NCBI GenBank assembly: GCA_032622095.1
Contig: CP136063.1
Span: 115,652,723-115,716,722, forward strand
DNA: 64,000 nucleotides
Direction of reading: 5' to 3'
From: Siphonodentalium dalli
Taxonomy: Eukaryota > Mollusca > Scaphopoda > Gadilida > Siphonodentaliidae
In this document: positions 1 through 14,600 of the stretch, in pieces
Numbering within the stretch: the stretch's first letter is position 1
How the letters are laid out: every line of letters starts with the position of its first letter
Position numbers and translations under genes: made by a program
The notes under the pieces: model-generated
The model's input: the letters and a program-made list of their open reading frames with translations, nothing else
What the model was told of the DNA's origin: nothing
Databases searched by the model: none

Positions 1-109
1 CAACCACTTTTTAATAAATTTGTGACCTCTCAGTTTTTAATAAATTTGTGATCCTTCAGTTTTTGCCAGCATCTGTGTTCATTTCTCTCTCTCTGTATTT
101 ACTACTCAC
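1..109. repeat. Start of intron 15 with a short direct duplication
   Basis: A ~27-bp segment containing TTTTTAATAAATTTGTGA is repeated back to back at about 7-60. The rest is the pyrimidine-rich intron after exon 15. Confidence 0.7.
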
Positions 110-226
110 TGAACACTTGATTGTATAGACGATAGGTGCGAATGTTTCTTGATGGACAATATCAGCATCATGACGTAAACCTGAGATTATAGTTGGCTCC
201 ACAAAATGACCAGGACGGTCTATCAC
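110..226 (-). CDS. ALDH7A1: ALDH7A1 exon 15
   Basis: This 117-nt phase 0/0 exon encodes [20 protein letters not shown] then [19 protein letters not shown], matching human '[37 protein letters not shown]'. 'ETFAP' is the conserved C-terminal aldehyde dehydrogenase motif. The donor is gtgagt at 109-104. The remaining C-terminal exons are outside the window. Its acceptor neighbourhood is repeated in tandem upstream (221-365). Confidence 0.96.
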
Positions 227-3200
227 CTGGAAAAAGTTAAATGATGCAATTAGAATTGTGGACATTTTATCACATGGAAAATGTTAAATAATGTAATTAT
301 ATATTGGACATTCTATCACCTAGAATTTTTTTGCGATGTGATTAGATATGAGGACATTCTATTTTATACCATAATTGCCTATTCTATTGTTGTATAACAC
401 CTATTTTGTAAACTTCATCTTTACACCCTACTGTGGGTATACAGCTTCCAACTGTGGGTATACATCACTGTGGGTGTAAATGTTCAAACCTAATTTCATG
501 TGTTAAACATTTATACCCATAGTAGAACTACTTCGTAGTTAACAAAATAGTTCCTATGTCACATTCATTTAAAATTGGAAGTTGTCATGATAGCAATTAG
601 ATAAGAGGAAAATTGCTTCCATTTCAATCAAATGTTAATTGATAGTGTTATATGAGATATGAATTGTAATTCCAAGTGACTGATCGTTCGGAAACAGTCT
701 GACATTGTGACGTAAATGTATGCATAACTACCCGCGACACACATTCCATATAGGATACAATTAGATATGTAGACATTCTATCAACTGGACAAATTTATAT
801 GATGCATTTATATTGCCCTCCAAAATACTGACTTCATACTGAGCCACAAACTACTAGGTCAAGGTTAGCAAGCGTTTATCTGGGATGGGAATAACATGCA
901 GTCGGAAACATATGGAGAGAATATTCTCAATAAATACCATGACAGTCCTTTTCGGCGAAGGTCTAAGTGAGCAGCACTTGTGCGCAATCCCTTTGTCAAT
1001 TGTGTATTATAATCATTGCCAATGAAACATGTTTAAACTAAACCAAAGCTAGGGGTGAATGGCAGCTTCCATCATTTAATTCAGACTCCTGGGGAGGGGA
1101 GGGTAGCATTATAAAACTTACTATCTAACCACACTCAATCTTGCTACTTTGCTTGACATGTGGATATATTTTAACCACACTCACCCCACCTTGCCACCAC
1201 ACTCTATCTTGCCGCGTTGCTTAATTGACACACAGATCTATATTTTAACCCTCACCTTGACACCACACTCAAACTTGCCACCTTGCTTGACACATGGATA
1301 AATATTTTAAACCTCACCTTGCCGCCACACTCTATCTTGCCACCTTGCTTCACAGCAGCTTCCAAGGCTGCCTTGTACCCATTAACGCCCTGCTGGCTGT
1401 GCATTGGTCCATACAGGGTCCCCTCTGTAATAGTAAATGAGAGAAGCTCTAAAATAAAAGTGTCAATGACACTGTAGGACACTGTAGCTCAACTTGGAAA
1501 GGGATTAATTGCATATGTCAATGGAGTGATTAGGAATGCAGAATGTTGAAAGGTCTAAGTAATACTAGATTATCAACATGAAGAGATATATAAAGTAAAA
1601 TCCAAGATGGCTGCTGATGACTATGATTTCCAATGATGATCAGACGAATACTCTGGGCTGTAGCCCGTGCTAACGAATTGAATTTTGAAATCCAAGATGG
1701 CCACTGGTGGCCATGTTTTTTTGCCGAATGACCCCAAAATTACTCGTTCCCATCTACATGTCAATGTCAACGCCCATGACAAATTTCATAATGATCCGAT
1801 CAAATGTATGACCTGTTGCCCCTGCTAAAGGAAATTGTTGAGGAATCACACACACACATGTACACACACTCACACACACACAGACGACGGATACCAAGCC
1901 ATGGCAATAGCTCAAACTTTACAAAGTAAAGTTGAGCTAAAAATGCATGTCCGAATTATTCATTTATAAAGATTATCAAATGTGTGTTCGCTTCCCCTGA
2001 ACTTTTAAAATATAGATTCAAGGACGTAAAATACAATTCTAGCGTGGAAGCTTCTCTCACCAGAAATTGATTTTTAATTTTCCCTACTGTGAAACAACAA
2101 AAGTTAAAGAGTGCAAGTTTGTCTGTGATCTCTGCGTGGTGTAAAATGAACATCTATTTCTAATCACTATAAATTTGAGTATGCACCGGATGGTTCTTTG
2201 TTTTTACAGAATAGTAAAACAAATTTATCTTCAAAACATGATATTTTTAAAAATATAATATATATTTCCTTAAAGAAAGCCTGAACACTGAACTATATGG
2301 ATAGATGTCCTGCGTTTGTAAACCATAGCAGAAAAGGGTTAACTTTTTGGTCGCCTACGGTAACTAATGGTCAGTGGCTTGCCTCGGTATCAGTCACGCA
2401 TGCGCAGTCCCAATATAATTCACTGTACAGATTGAATTAGCCAGTTTATTTTCAACTCAATCAGAAGATTGGCGAGTCGCGGGGTTGGGAATGGCACCGC
2501 CATGGGAGGGCCCTATGATAGTTCAGTGTTCAGGCTTTCTTTAAGGAAATATATATTATATTTTTAAAAATATCATATTTCCGCCAAAGGAAGCCCTCAC
2601 ACTGAACTATATGGATTAGAATGCAAGCCCAGTAGGAGGCACGAGCAATAAAGTTAATAGCCAAATTTTGAGTAAAGGTACTCTTCTAAAACAGATTGTA
2701 CCATATATGAACACTTTAATGAATCTGTTAGGATTATTTACGTGAAATAACTCATATAGTTAGAGTGCTATATTGCTCAAATGTGTACCACCCCCCTTGT
2801 TTTGAAACAAACATCCCATGAGGTGCCATCCAATGCATAGTTGCGAGCGAACCGAGCAAGTATAACGTTAGAAGAAACTCTTCGTTCCTCTCTGTGTCGT
2901 CTTCTTCAGCTGTCTGTTCTAAGGTCCCACCCGTCAAGGTCCCATGATGCAGGATCATGAAGGAAGGAGACTAACTCACTCTCCGCCTTAGCGACAGAAC
3001 GACCTGCAGACGGAGGCCCACTCCATCGATGGCGAGACAACCTAAGTTAACTAACTGCTATTCGCCAAAGAAAAAGCCAGAGAACCTGATGCCAAATTTG
3101 TGGCACAGGGATTGAGTTGAGAACCCATTAGGCCAAACAGGTTGTACAACGATAATGGAGTCAAGCCATCTGAACAGAGGGAGCCCTCTCTGAGGTACCT

Positions 3201-6200
3201 ATGCATCACAGGATATCCGACAGAAATCCTGTGATACAAATCTTACGAGTATATAAACAGTCCTTCCCATGAGGAAAACACACCGAGAGCATTTATTTGC
3301 TCCCGTAATGCAGAAGACGGGTGTAATATGGCACCCATACGATACCATAATTGTACATGTAAGTTTGGTTTTTGCTCAAACCAAAAGTCATTGTGGAATA
3401 GACCTATGTCTAGTTACACTTTAATATGCCATAGTTGCACTGAGATGGTAAAGCATCTAAATAAACCTTAAAATAGTTCAATATTGAACCAACAATTACA
3501 GTCTCCATTAGTATTTTGTGAAGAAGGACGGGTGCGAATTTTAGCACACGTGAATTGAAAATTACGAGTGCATACGGGTTCGAGAGCAATCACTCCCGTC
3601 TCCTGGGAAGGACTGATATAAATATATAAAAATGATATAAAAATTATATATCAAGGTGATCTATAAGTCACAATGAGATCATTGCAGAAGGCCCTTTGGC
3701 TCTTTGACAACTGAAATCAGTTCAAATGATGTACAATGTAATCAGATGATAACCACGGGTAAATTGTCACCATGCGGAATATTCAGTTCAGAGCCTCTGC
3801 CCAGAACATCATGTCACTTTCCCCCCCAAACATGCAGCAGAACGACCTAGGTGTGTGATATGTTAGTGTGAGGCATGCAGCAAACTAGGGGAAGACCCCC
3901 TCCAAAAAGGCTCGCAGATTAAGGAAACAAATGAAAAATTTTATCCTCCTAGTAAAGGACACACATCCCTTTATAATGTTGTTACTTATTGAATTTTAAG
4001 AGCCATGATGGAGAGGAGCTCCCCCGACCTAAGTGGTCCTGTTGAAGGCATGTTTAAGGAAAATAGGACAAATCCAGCATAGACCGAAGCGAGCAGAGTT
4101 GTCAGCATGATCTCAGGCCCTTATGATTGGGCGGCTGGTGCCATGTGGTTGGGATCCCCTCATATGGGTTGGTCCCTGCCTGCAAGGAAAGGTTTGATGG
4201 CTAGTCAAAGAGCTTCCTCGAAAGCTGAGCTGGACAGCGCAAACGTCTTTGCCTGTTTTTATTGTCGAATGTTGATAGGACAATTCCGGCATATACCGAA
4301 GCGCGCAGAGTTGGCAGCATGGTTTCAGGCCCGTATGATCGGGTGCCATGGGGTTGGGATCCACTCGGACTGGGTGGTCCCCTGCCTGCAAAGAAAGGTC
4401 TATAACGCTAGTCAATGAGCTTCCTAGAAAGCTGAGATGGACAGTGCAAACGTCTTTGCCCGCGTTATTGTCTATTGTCTATAGGCGTGCAGTGCCCTGT
4501 TAATTTTATTACCATGTGCCAGATAATCAAATTGATATTGGTAATAGTAGTATGAAGAGCCATGAGATGTACTCTGTCGGCCAGGCCATTGGCAGGGTCG
4601 TTGTGGCACGTGACAAGAGAAATGCTTTCCATGTAAATGTGCTTCATTCATGTGTGAAGTCTATTGACCAGTTTGTCAGTCGCGGGTCGTGTCACTTACC
4701 TATGAAATGTTTATCACAGGTAAGATAGATCGTGTTCTCGATGCATTTTGAAGACGGTGGTACGAGTGCGCAGGGCGAGCCAGGCGAGCTTGAGAGTACA
4801 TAGTTCAGTAGGAAGAAGCATATAGATGAGATAATCCGTGGATAGGAAATCACGATCCGCAGCTTCTGCCTTACCGATGCCAGACTGTGACGACCGAAAA
4901 GACCCACAGTCTGACGTATTGTGCGCAGACGGGTCGTCATCGAAAGCCTCAGACGCCTTGGGGTGTAAGGATAGCATGTCGCTCTCTGCCCTAGCGTCGG
5001 AACGACCTGCAATAATGGACGACAAAACACTAGAGGGAGGCCCATTCCGGCGATGGCTCAATCGAGGAGTAAATACCTCCCATGGAATTTTAAGGCTGAT
5101 AAACTGAGTTCCAATTTTGGAGTCCAGTGTCGAAATGAAGAATCCCATAGCCATTAGCCAAAACTGGTTTCTTCTGATAACCGGAAGGAGGTGGAGCCAT
5201 CGGACCGGGGTGAGCCCCCCCCCAAATGCAGGTGGTCCCGACCAAGCTGAATGTCCTGTCCAAGCAGAACGATGGGTAGAGGCCATTGCAGCAGAAACCC
5301 CAAGATGGCTGAGAGGCAGGCAAGGCCGTGTCTTTATATAGATCGTGACCAAGGGGACCGGGCTTGCTACCTCATGGGTAGGGCCACTGCCCTATGCCGA
5401 AGTCGCCGTAGGCCGCCCAGTCGGTGTCGTTATGTTCGCACGCGATTTTTGGCAACTTCAGCACACAGAACCGCTTGCGCCGGTGTGGGACCAAATGTCC
5501 TGGGGGTCCCAAGTACCCCTGCATCGCCACCGGTCGCTTCCCCACTAATTGATTTAATGCCGCGGCATAATCGGGGGAGCGTGAACTGTTCCTGCCCGAG
5601 AAGAGATCCGACCGAGAAATACTACCTGGGAAGGATCCAGAGATGGTGCAAATAAAGGCTCTATATCATACTAGTAGACTATCTCATCCGATTTTCATGT
5701 TTAGTTGTTGAATTATTCTTCTCTTAGAAAAATTTGTTGAAATAATGGAGAACCACTTTAATAATTACTATCCCCAGGGTCTCCAGAGTTTGAGCGCCCA
5801 AACCTGTAGCAGGTAGAAAAACATCCCTGGATCCTTCTCAGAAATTTACAAGCCCACCGGTTCAGACCGGCTTGCTGAACCGGCTGGTGTATAATCGCAG
5901 CTATTGTTCATTAGACCTACCGCCATACTTAAAGTAATTAACCACCAATAACGTGGTGTCACCCAGTTAATATGGCGGTACTATACCGCGGTATCCTCCA
6001 ACACCGCGGCACCGATACCGCTTGTTAACGCGAACAAGCATGCGCGAGTAAATACCTCCCCTAAAAGAGTTCCATGAAAATCACCGCGGTATTCCACAAA
6101 ATTAATGCGGTGCCCGCTAAAAGACCACTGTATCATCACCCAATACCGTAACTTCACGCCATGACCGTCTCGATACCGCTACCGTTTATTACCGGTATCA

Positions 6201-8612
6201 CCGCGGTCATGACCGGGGTATCACCCCGTTTCTCTGGTCAATCACTTCGAGAATAGCGGTATATACAAGGTAGCTATTAATCGACATACCTCTATGACAT
6301 GGCTGAGATTTATTCGTAGCACTACGGTACTACTGTCATATGAAGTTATTGTTATGCATGTGACATTGATAAACCAAGATCTAATCAACTGTCAGTATTC
6401 TTGGGTAGATTGTAATCAACTTCAAGGTCAAACGTGATTAACACATCTGGATCATTTGTATTGAAACATAGTATTATGTGAAAGCACGTTGTTCATAACA
6501 TGACGAGAGATAGCGTCAGTAGCGATGGAATTATTGTTAAATAAATTTCCACGCATTAAAACGTCAAAATAATTCCCACGAAATTATGATATTTCCGGCG
6601 GAGAATCACGTGGCATTTTTGATATCTGACAAATTCAATCATACCTTATAGGTGCTATAATAATTCCATAGATGTATTTCTCACAATAATCTGTGCGCCT
6701 CACAAGGCCTTGAAATGGTATCTGGTTTTGACATTGATAAACCAAGATGTTAATGTTATCAACTTTAAGTTCGAATGTGACCAACACATCTGGATCAGTG
6801 GTATAGAACCATAAAACAACAAAGTATTATGAGAAAGAATGTTGTTCATAACATTATGATAGATAGCGTCAGTAGCGATGGTAATTATTGCTAAATAAAT
6901 GTCCACGCGTAAATAAATTCCCACGAAATTAGGAGACTTCCGTTATCGAATCACGTGGCATTTTTTATATCTGACAAATTATATCATACCTTATAGGTTC
7001 TATAATAATTACATAGATGAATTGTTCACAGTAGTCTATGCGCCTCGTAAGGCCTTGAAATGGCGGCTGATTATGGCGAAATGTCGATTTTCATATTCGA
7101 AAATTTTGAAGTCAGCCGCCTATTCGAAAAACACGAACAATTATATGTTTGAAACGAAACGGTCCGTGAATTCGAAACGATAATTATAAAAACGAACGCG
7201 TAGGCGACCAGTAATTATTGTATCGATAAATTGAATTTGTCGCTATTGTTAAACGACAAATTCGGAAAAATACTCCCTTATGATCCGTTCGGTTGTAGCA
7301 GAAAAATAAACTGGCTAATTCAATCTGTACAGTGAATTATATTGGGACTGCGCATGCGTGACTGATACCGAGGCAAGCCACTGACCATTAGTTACCGTAG
7401 GCGACCAAAAAGTTAACCCTTTTCTGCTATGGTTTACAAACGCAGGACATCTATCCATATAGTTCAGTGTGAGGGCTTCCTTTGGTGGAAATAGAGATAA
7501 CATCTCTGGTGTTATTGAATTAAAGTGCTGTCAAAACCTCCACCCCAAATTATTGTCATAAACCTCATAAACTGGAAATGTTATCAAGAGGTGTGTTGAT
7601 AAAAATGCTGTTTATTTCTTCATTGCCTAACAAACTAAAGCGGCTAAGTCTTACAAGTCCAACTCAACGTTCGGCCAGATAAGCATAATAGTTTGTTTCT
7701 TAGGGATTGCCACATCACCAAAAAACGAGCGCCTCCATGACTTTCCATAAATAAATATATAAATACGCCCATCCCCTAATACATTGGAAGGAAGACTCGA
7801 TCTGAACAGTTGTCGCAGACAAGGTGCAAATCTATCAAGTTGGACCAGCAAAGGGTGATAATTTGGCTACACTTCCTGTCGCAAAATGGATGCGATGGCT
7901 GGCGTTTTTGAGTTGTGATATATAAATATTTCACAATATCACTCGACGATTGTAAAACAGTCCAACAAAATAGCAAATTTCTTCATGTCTGAGGAACCAA
8001 ATCCTGAAAGATGCAGACGCATTTAATGTGCCAGAATAAAAAACTCAGCGATCTCAAATTCTCTGGGCTCAGTCTCATGTTTTGAAAATCTTCAAACTCA
8101 GAACTAACTGTGCCAAGTGTTTTGACTACAACTGCTGCCAAAGAGAAACACCAATGTCTTATATGCATGAAAATAAATAAATTTGACAAGTGATTGTTTT
8201 TATTTATACTAATCAATCTAAATTCTATTTATGATAGGTCACCATCAAGTGACCAATTTTGAATGGGGATTTCCTTGCAAATATCCTGAGCAAAAGTCAT
8301 AATAAACACAAATCAGGCAGCTAAAGAAGGGTACCAGTATATCATTGGAAGTCATGACACTTTAACTAGTGGTTTGTTTAGGTATATTATTAAATCTTGC
8401 TATAAATTTGTATTTTAGAATTGTTCTCAGGAGTTAAAACAATTTACCTACTTTTGAAAAATCTCAACAAATATGTAAATCTACATACAAATCAAACATG
8501 CCAAAAAAGCATCACATATATTAATTGGTACACTATTGATTGTTTTCAATATTATACCAGTGACACCCAGAACCACTGGCACTTGACAATTTAACTGATG
8601 AGGACGAAAACC

Positions 8613-8645
<33 letters not shown>

Positions 8646-11600
8646 CGTAACGTTATTTAGACTTACCATCCAATGGATCTCCTATCCTCAGCTGAGTGTA
8701 TGCTTTATTCAGTCTCTCCACTATTTTATCATGTAATGACTCATGTATTATCTGCAATATTTCAAGTATGTTTTTTTTCTGGGTTTTTTTCCAACATAAC
8801 ACATAAATATTTTTCACTAATAACAAGAGATTGAATGATCCAATCGACCAGAATACCAAATCAAAGATTGGGCCATGATTGGGACTTAATATGCAGTAAT
8901 ACATTGTTCATAATATATAATAATGCAAAAATTTCTCATAAACAAATTGCTATAGCTAGGTTAGTGCTGTATGGTATTTTGACTAATCATCAACAGCGCG
9001 GTATAAAAACCAACACTGTCTTACACTACCCACATTATTTTGGTTACATATTTTGGCAGTTCAATAATGTCACGACAATCAAATTAAAACAAACATTCTC
9101 TGTTGTGACATTGTGTCTATCAAAGAGTATGTACCAAATATGACACAGGATTCTTAGTTCTGGGATTGGGCCGGATTAATGATGTGACGTTTTCAGTGCA
9201 CAATTAACCTCGTAGTCCATGTGTAATTGTCTGGTGCTTTCCATGCACACGAGTGGTGGGATGAGTTCCTGTGTATGTAATCTTTGTAGGGCTTTCTATT
9301 TGTTTTATTCAATTCCAGCCAAAATTAATGATGACATGACACATGCTTATGTGAATTTACCGTGCGCGTGCAGTATACTGGAAGCAATAATCCAGTCTGG
9401 AACTTTCTGATAAACATTTTAATACATGAATTTATGGCTCATTGAATTCAAATACAAACTTATTATTAATGGAACAGTTTAACTGAAATATTTCAATTTC
9501 TGAAGTATTTTATTGCCACGGAAAATTGTGTACACTAATTATAATATAGCAAAATGTAGCATATAATAACTTCTCTTTGTGCAAACTGTCCTGTGCATGT
9601 TATATACCAGACTATTTGAACTAGGACTACCGTATGATAATAGCATACAAAAATATGATATTCCTTTTATTTTGAAACAAAACTCTAAATAAATGGATAG
9701 AATTATAAAGTAGATATAAAAAGGTTAGTATACTCAATATTGAGCCAATCTTAAGCGTTGATATGGGACAAAATTGATAGCCTTCAGGCTGTGCTCCCTA
9801 TGAAAAAAGGTATGTATCTTCACCCACTCAACTATCCTGTTCAAGTAAAATAGTGTTTAGAAAATCACGAGCCATAACATGGGCCATAACAAATAACATT
9901 TTGATTCCCTAGTCCAAGCTTTCTTCGAATAAAAACAGCCTGTGACATCAGTTGTTCTACATGTTGACCTTGATGTCGGAGATCCATTCCATTACTCTCC
10001 TATAGCAGAGTTTAAAATTTTGCATTTTCAAATAAACATAGATGAATAAAAAAACTCGAACAAACAGATTATAAAATTCCATTGAATGTCCTCATAGTAG
10101 TGAACATCCAACCAAATATAATTGAGATCTGACAACAAGTGGTGGAGATATCTGCTCGGACAGTAAAAGGCCAACATTTTCACATAAACAAAGATGTTTT
10201 AACTTTAGAATGAGAAACCAGAACAAAATGATTGAACACTTCATTGAATATCCTCATAGTAGTGAACATCCATTTCATTTCATTGGTATCCGACAACCAG
10301 TGGTGGAGATATCTTCATATCTTCTCGGAAAGACACAAAGGCTGATAAACAAAGATCAATAACTTTAGAATGAGAACCCGAACAAAACAATTGAACACTC
10401 CACTGAATTTCTTCATAGCAGTGAATATCTATACCGAATTTCACTGAGATCCGAGCACTACTGATCAAGTTATGACCTGAACAGTCAATGGACAGATGTA
10501 TGTACGGATGCACAGACACATGGACAGATGAAAAACAGTATACCCCCTTTTGTTTTAAAGTGGGGTATAATAAATTACCTACTTTTAATTCTTAATTACT
10601 TCTGTAACCTTGAGTAGAGACAAGAGGGATAAGAGTATTTCAAACTTTTGTCTTACCAGCCGCCTTGTTGTAGTGCATCTCTGACCAGCAGTTCCAGCAC
10701 AGGCAAACAAAGCAGACATCACAACCATATCCACATCAGCATCGTCGTTAACTGTAACAAACAAACAACCATATGCACATCAGCATCATCACTAACTGTA
10801 ACAAACTGTGAACAAATGACCATATAAACATCAGAATTGTTATTAGCATTTGTCAAGTTGAGCTAAATATTTGCTAACACGATAATACAGTGCAGAAGAA
10901 ATATTATTCATTGGCTGGAAACATAATATGTGACCCGCCATATCAAATCCAGTCGGAAGTCGGGATTTTTTTTACCCTGTGCCAATGCATTCTCTTATAT
11001 ATGCGAGTCGACCATAGGTCGCCTTGCATATATAAGAGAATGCATTGGCTTAACAATTTTTTATCATGTTTTTTAAATAAATGTTTCTTACAATTTTTAG
11101 GACATAAAATAAAAAAAACATCCATTATCCTGCAGGGAGCCCCACACATATATAGAAGCACATAGAAGAGTGTCGTCTGCTCATGTTTGTCTGGGGCTCT
11201 GTATAGGTGAAATTATAAAATTGTTAAAGAATACAAGAACAAATTAGTAAAATTGTAAAAAATTGTTAGGCCAATGCATTCTCTTATATATGCGAGGCGA
11301 CCTATGGTCGACTCGCATATATAAGAGAATGCAATGGCACAGGGTAAAAAAATCCCGACTTTCGACTGGATTTGATATGGCGGGTCACATATGTTATGGC
11401 CATTTTGTTGGAACTTATATTCTGAATATTTCACAAGGGAACTATTCATCAATGAGCCTTTAGTAAAGAAAGGGTTGACAGACGCAGAATCTCTAAGGTG
11501 TTTATTCATTTCACACCTTTTCACTAATATTTTTAGTACCTACGTGATGAAGTGGAATAAGACCACTGAATAGATTCTCGCACAAGCCTGGATATAGTGC

Positions 11601-14600
11601 GTCTGACATTTGCAGAATGAGGTCCCCAGAGGTTGAATTTAGTGATGCTATACCGCATGGTGGGCTAGCATCACCATATTCACCCTCTGGGAACTTCATT
11701 CAGCTTAAGCCTCAACTGCTATGGGAGATCTAGGATCAGATTGAAGTTCCCCAGTTGAAGTTGATGATGTTCACCCATTAGTGAACTAAACAGAATGGAA
11801 AAAGTCACTAAAAACAATGTTAATTTGAGACTATAGATACTTCCCAGAAGATGAGGCCTGAGCAAAATGAGGTCCCCAGAGGGTGAATTTGGTGATGCTA
11901 TCCAGCTGTGCGGGGTAGGATCACTAAATTCACGCTCTGAGAATCTTATTCTGAAAATGTCAGACAGACTAGATCCAGCCCTGTTCCCACACCAAGCAAC
12001 AGTATAGGTAAATATTGAGATGGCCTATTCTTTATTTGTAGAGATGTTTTAACGTTACAAGCAACAAACAGCAGAAGAACACTATGGATTCAATGGAAGG
12101 GATGTTCACCTAATTTGTTGAGCATATTAGCTGAACATAACTAATGAAAGTGTCAATGACACTGTAGCTCGAAAGGGAATAATTTCATATGTTAGTCAAT
12201 AGAGCGATTAGGAATGCGAAAAATTGAAATGTCTAAGTAATACTAGATTATCAACATCAAGAGATATATATAAAACTAGCTGATGTGCCCGACTTTGTCA
12301 GGGCTATTTAGGGATTTCTTTGTGAAAAGTCAACGTTAAAAAGACAAAAAACTTTTGTTAGAAGATCAGTCCAGAAACATGCCTATATAAGCAAGGTCAA
12401 GGACACAGTCGCACATGAAATTGGATCCGCCCATATTGTGCTGGGATCAAAGTAGGCCTACATACTAAATTAGAGTCAGATCGGTCAAGGTCCACAAACA
12501 TGCCTATATGAGCGAGGTCAAGGACACTGTCACACATAAAACTGAACCCACCCATATTGTTCCTGGGATCAAAGTAGGCCTACATACCAAATTTGAGTCG
12601 GATAGGTCGAGGTCCAGAAACATGCCTATGTGAAGTGCACTGTAGGGTGTGCCAAAGGATTTAGTCATGCAAAGAGAAGAAAACCAAGATGGCTGCCGGC
12701 CTGACCCCAAAATGAATCGTTCCCATCTACTTGTTAATATTAACATCCACGACAAATTTCATGATGATCAGACGAACAGTTTGGCCTGTTGCCCATGCTA
12801 ATGGATTGGATTTTTAAATCCAAGATGACCATATTTGTTTTCCGAATGACCCCAAAATGACTCGTTTCCCCATCTACATATCAATGTCAAAAACCACGAC
12901 AAATTTCTTAATGACCCGACCAAAGGTACGACCTGTAGCCGTGCCAAAGGATTTAGTCATGCAAAGAGTAAAATCCAAGATGGCTGCCGGCGGTCATGTT
13001 TTAGGGCCAAATGACCCCAAAATGACTCGTTCCCATCTAATGTCAATATTAATATCCATGACAAATTTCATGATGATCAGACAAACAGTACGACCTGTAG
13101 CCTGTGCTAATGGATTGAATTTTGAAATCAAAAATGGCCGCTGGTGGCCATGTTTTTTGTCAAATGACCCCAAAATGACTCGTTTCCATCTACATGTCAA
13201 TGCCAACAGCTATGACAAATTTCATAATGATCCGACCAAAGGTACGACCCTGTAGCCCATGCTAAAGGAAATTTTTACGAATCACACACGAATACATGCA
13301 CAGACAATGGATACCAAGCCATGGCAATAGCTCAAACTTTACAAAGTAAAGTTGAGCTAAATATCAAATGAAGGAATCAAGTAACTACTCACTAACAAGT
13401 ATTTCATTATATTCAACTCATCTGTTTGCTTATCTTAGTTAACCCTGCCATGTCTGAAGCTTCATGAAATTTTGCAAAAAACCATATGCCAATGCATTCT
13501 CTTATATATGCGAGTCTCCCACAGGGAGCCGCACATATATAAGATAATACATTTGCCTAACAATATTTACCTTGACCTTGTAAGCCAGTGCATTCTCTTA
13601 TATATGCAAGGCTCCCTATGGGAGACTGGAATATATAAGAGAATGCACTGGCACATGGTCTTTTAAGCTGCACCAGCGCAGCTCCAGTCATGAAAGGGTT
13701 AAGGTGTTCATTTGTATATTGATATACCTAACCTTCAAATAAATTTTCTGGCTAAAGTGTTAGCTAAAATAGCAACAAATGAAACAAACCTAGAATGGCA
13801 TTGTTTCCACCAAGCTCCAGAAGAAATTTGCCTGAAAAATATAAATAAGTAAAGTAAATTTTCAAGTGTGTTTCACATACACAACACAAGCCTGTACATA
13901 ATGTCTCAATCAACTGTATGAAGATAGAAAGTTTAAAGTTTCCAAGTTGCCTCCCAAAGATGTTGTAGAAATATCAAGTCTGATGGAGGCAGACAAATAG
14001 AGCATTGACTGTCAATCACATCAGTAGACAAGGGAACTTATTGCTGTCACTATATATATATAGCTGTTGTAACTCAGTATATTTCCTATTTTCAATGTCT
14101 TTGCTAAATGAGGGACTCCAAAAAATATCTTATATATACAAGCCTCCTCTAGAAAAGCCTCCTCTAGAAAATAATTTGAAACAAATGATAAATACAATTA
14201 TCTGCCTCCCTGATAAATACAATTATCTGCCTCCCTGATAAATACAATTATATGCCTCCCTGATAAATACAATTATATGCCTCCCTGATAAATACAATTA
14301 TCTGCCTCCCTGATAAATACAATTATCTGCCTCCCTGATAAATACAATTATCTGCCTGCCTGATCACTTTGAAAATGAAATTCCCTGATAACAGACTATT
14401 TTGATTATATGGCCTAAATGCATTTATAACGGATTAATGAATCACAATAAATCAGCATTTCGAACAGGATTCTGTCCTCAATGTTCTGTTATTATCAGGA
14501 AATCATCAGTTACATAAATTCCCAAAATTTCATACTGACCAAATCGTTCCTGAACCATCAGAGAGACTTTGTGGCCAACCTGAAACAAATGCAATTTTAA

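Larger units (their letters stand above)
2577..7493. mobile_element. ~4.9-kb TIR element, non-autonomous or decayed
   Basis: Terminal inverted repeats of ~40 bp: left TTTCCGCCAAAGGAAGCCCT, right its inverted match with one change (7450-7493). Both continue to ACTGAACTATATGGAT. The interior has a ~190-bp direct duplication (4080-4475), a ~350-bp direct duplication (6345-6718 and 6731-7062) and a CCGCGG-rich block (5950-6230). No transposase was recognised. Target-site duplication is not evident, and superfamily is undetermined. Confidence 0.7.

Noticed and set aside
4107-4418. Overlapping ~100-codon frames on both strands
   Set aside because: They coincide with the ~190-bp direct duplication; no family match, and both strands are open.
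8594-8611. CTGATGAGGACGAAAAC, resembling a hammerhead ribozyme core
   Set aside because: The space between CTGATGA and GAAA is too short for a normal stem II, and I found no matching stem I/III strands with a cleavage GTC or ATC; likely chance.
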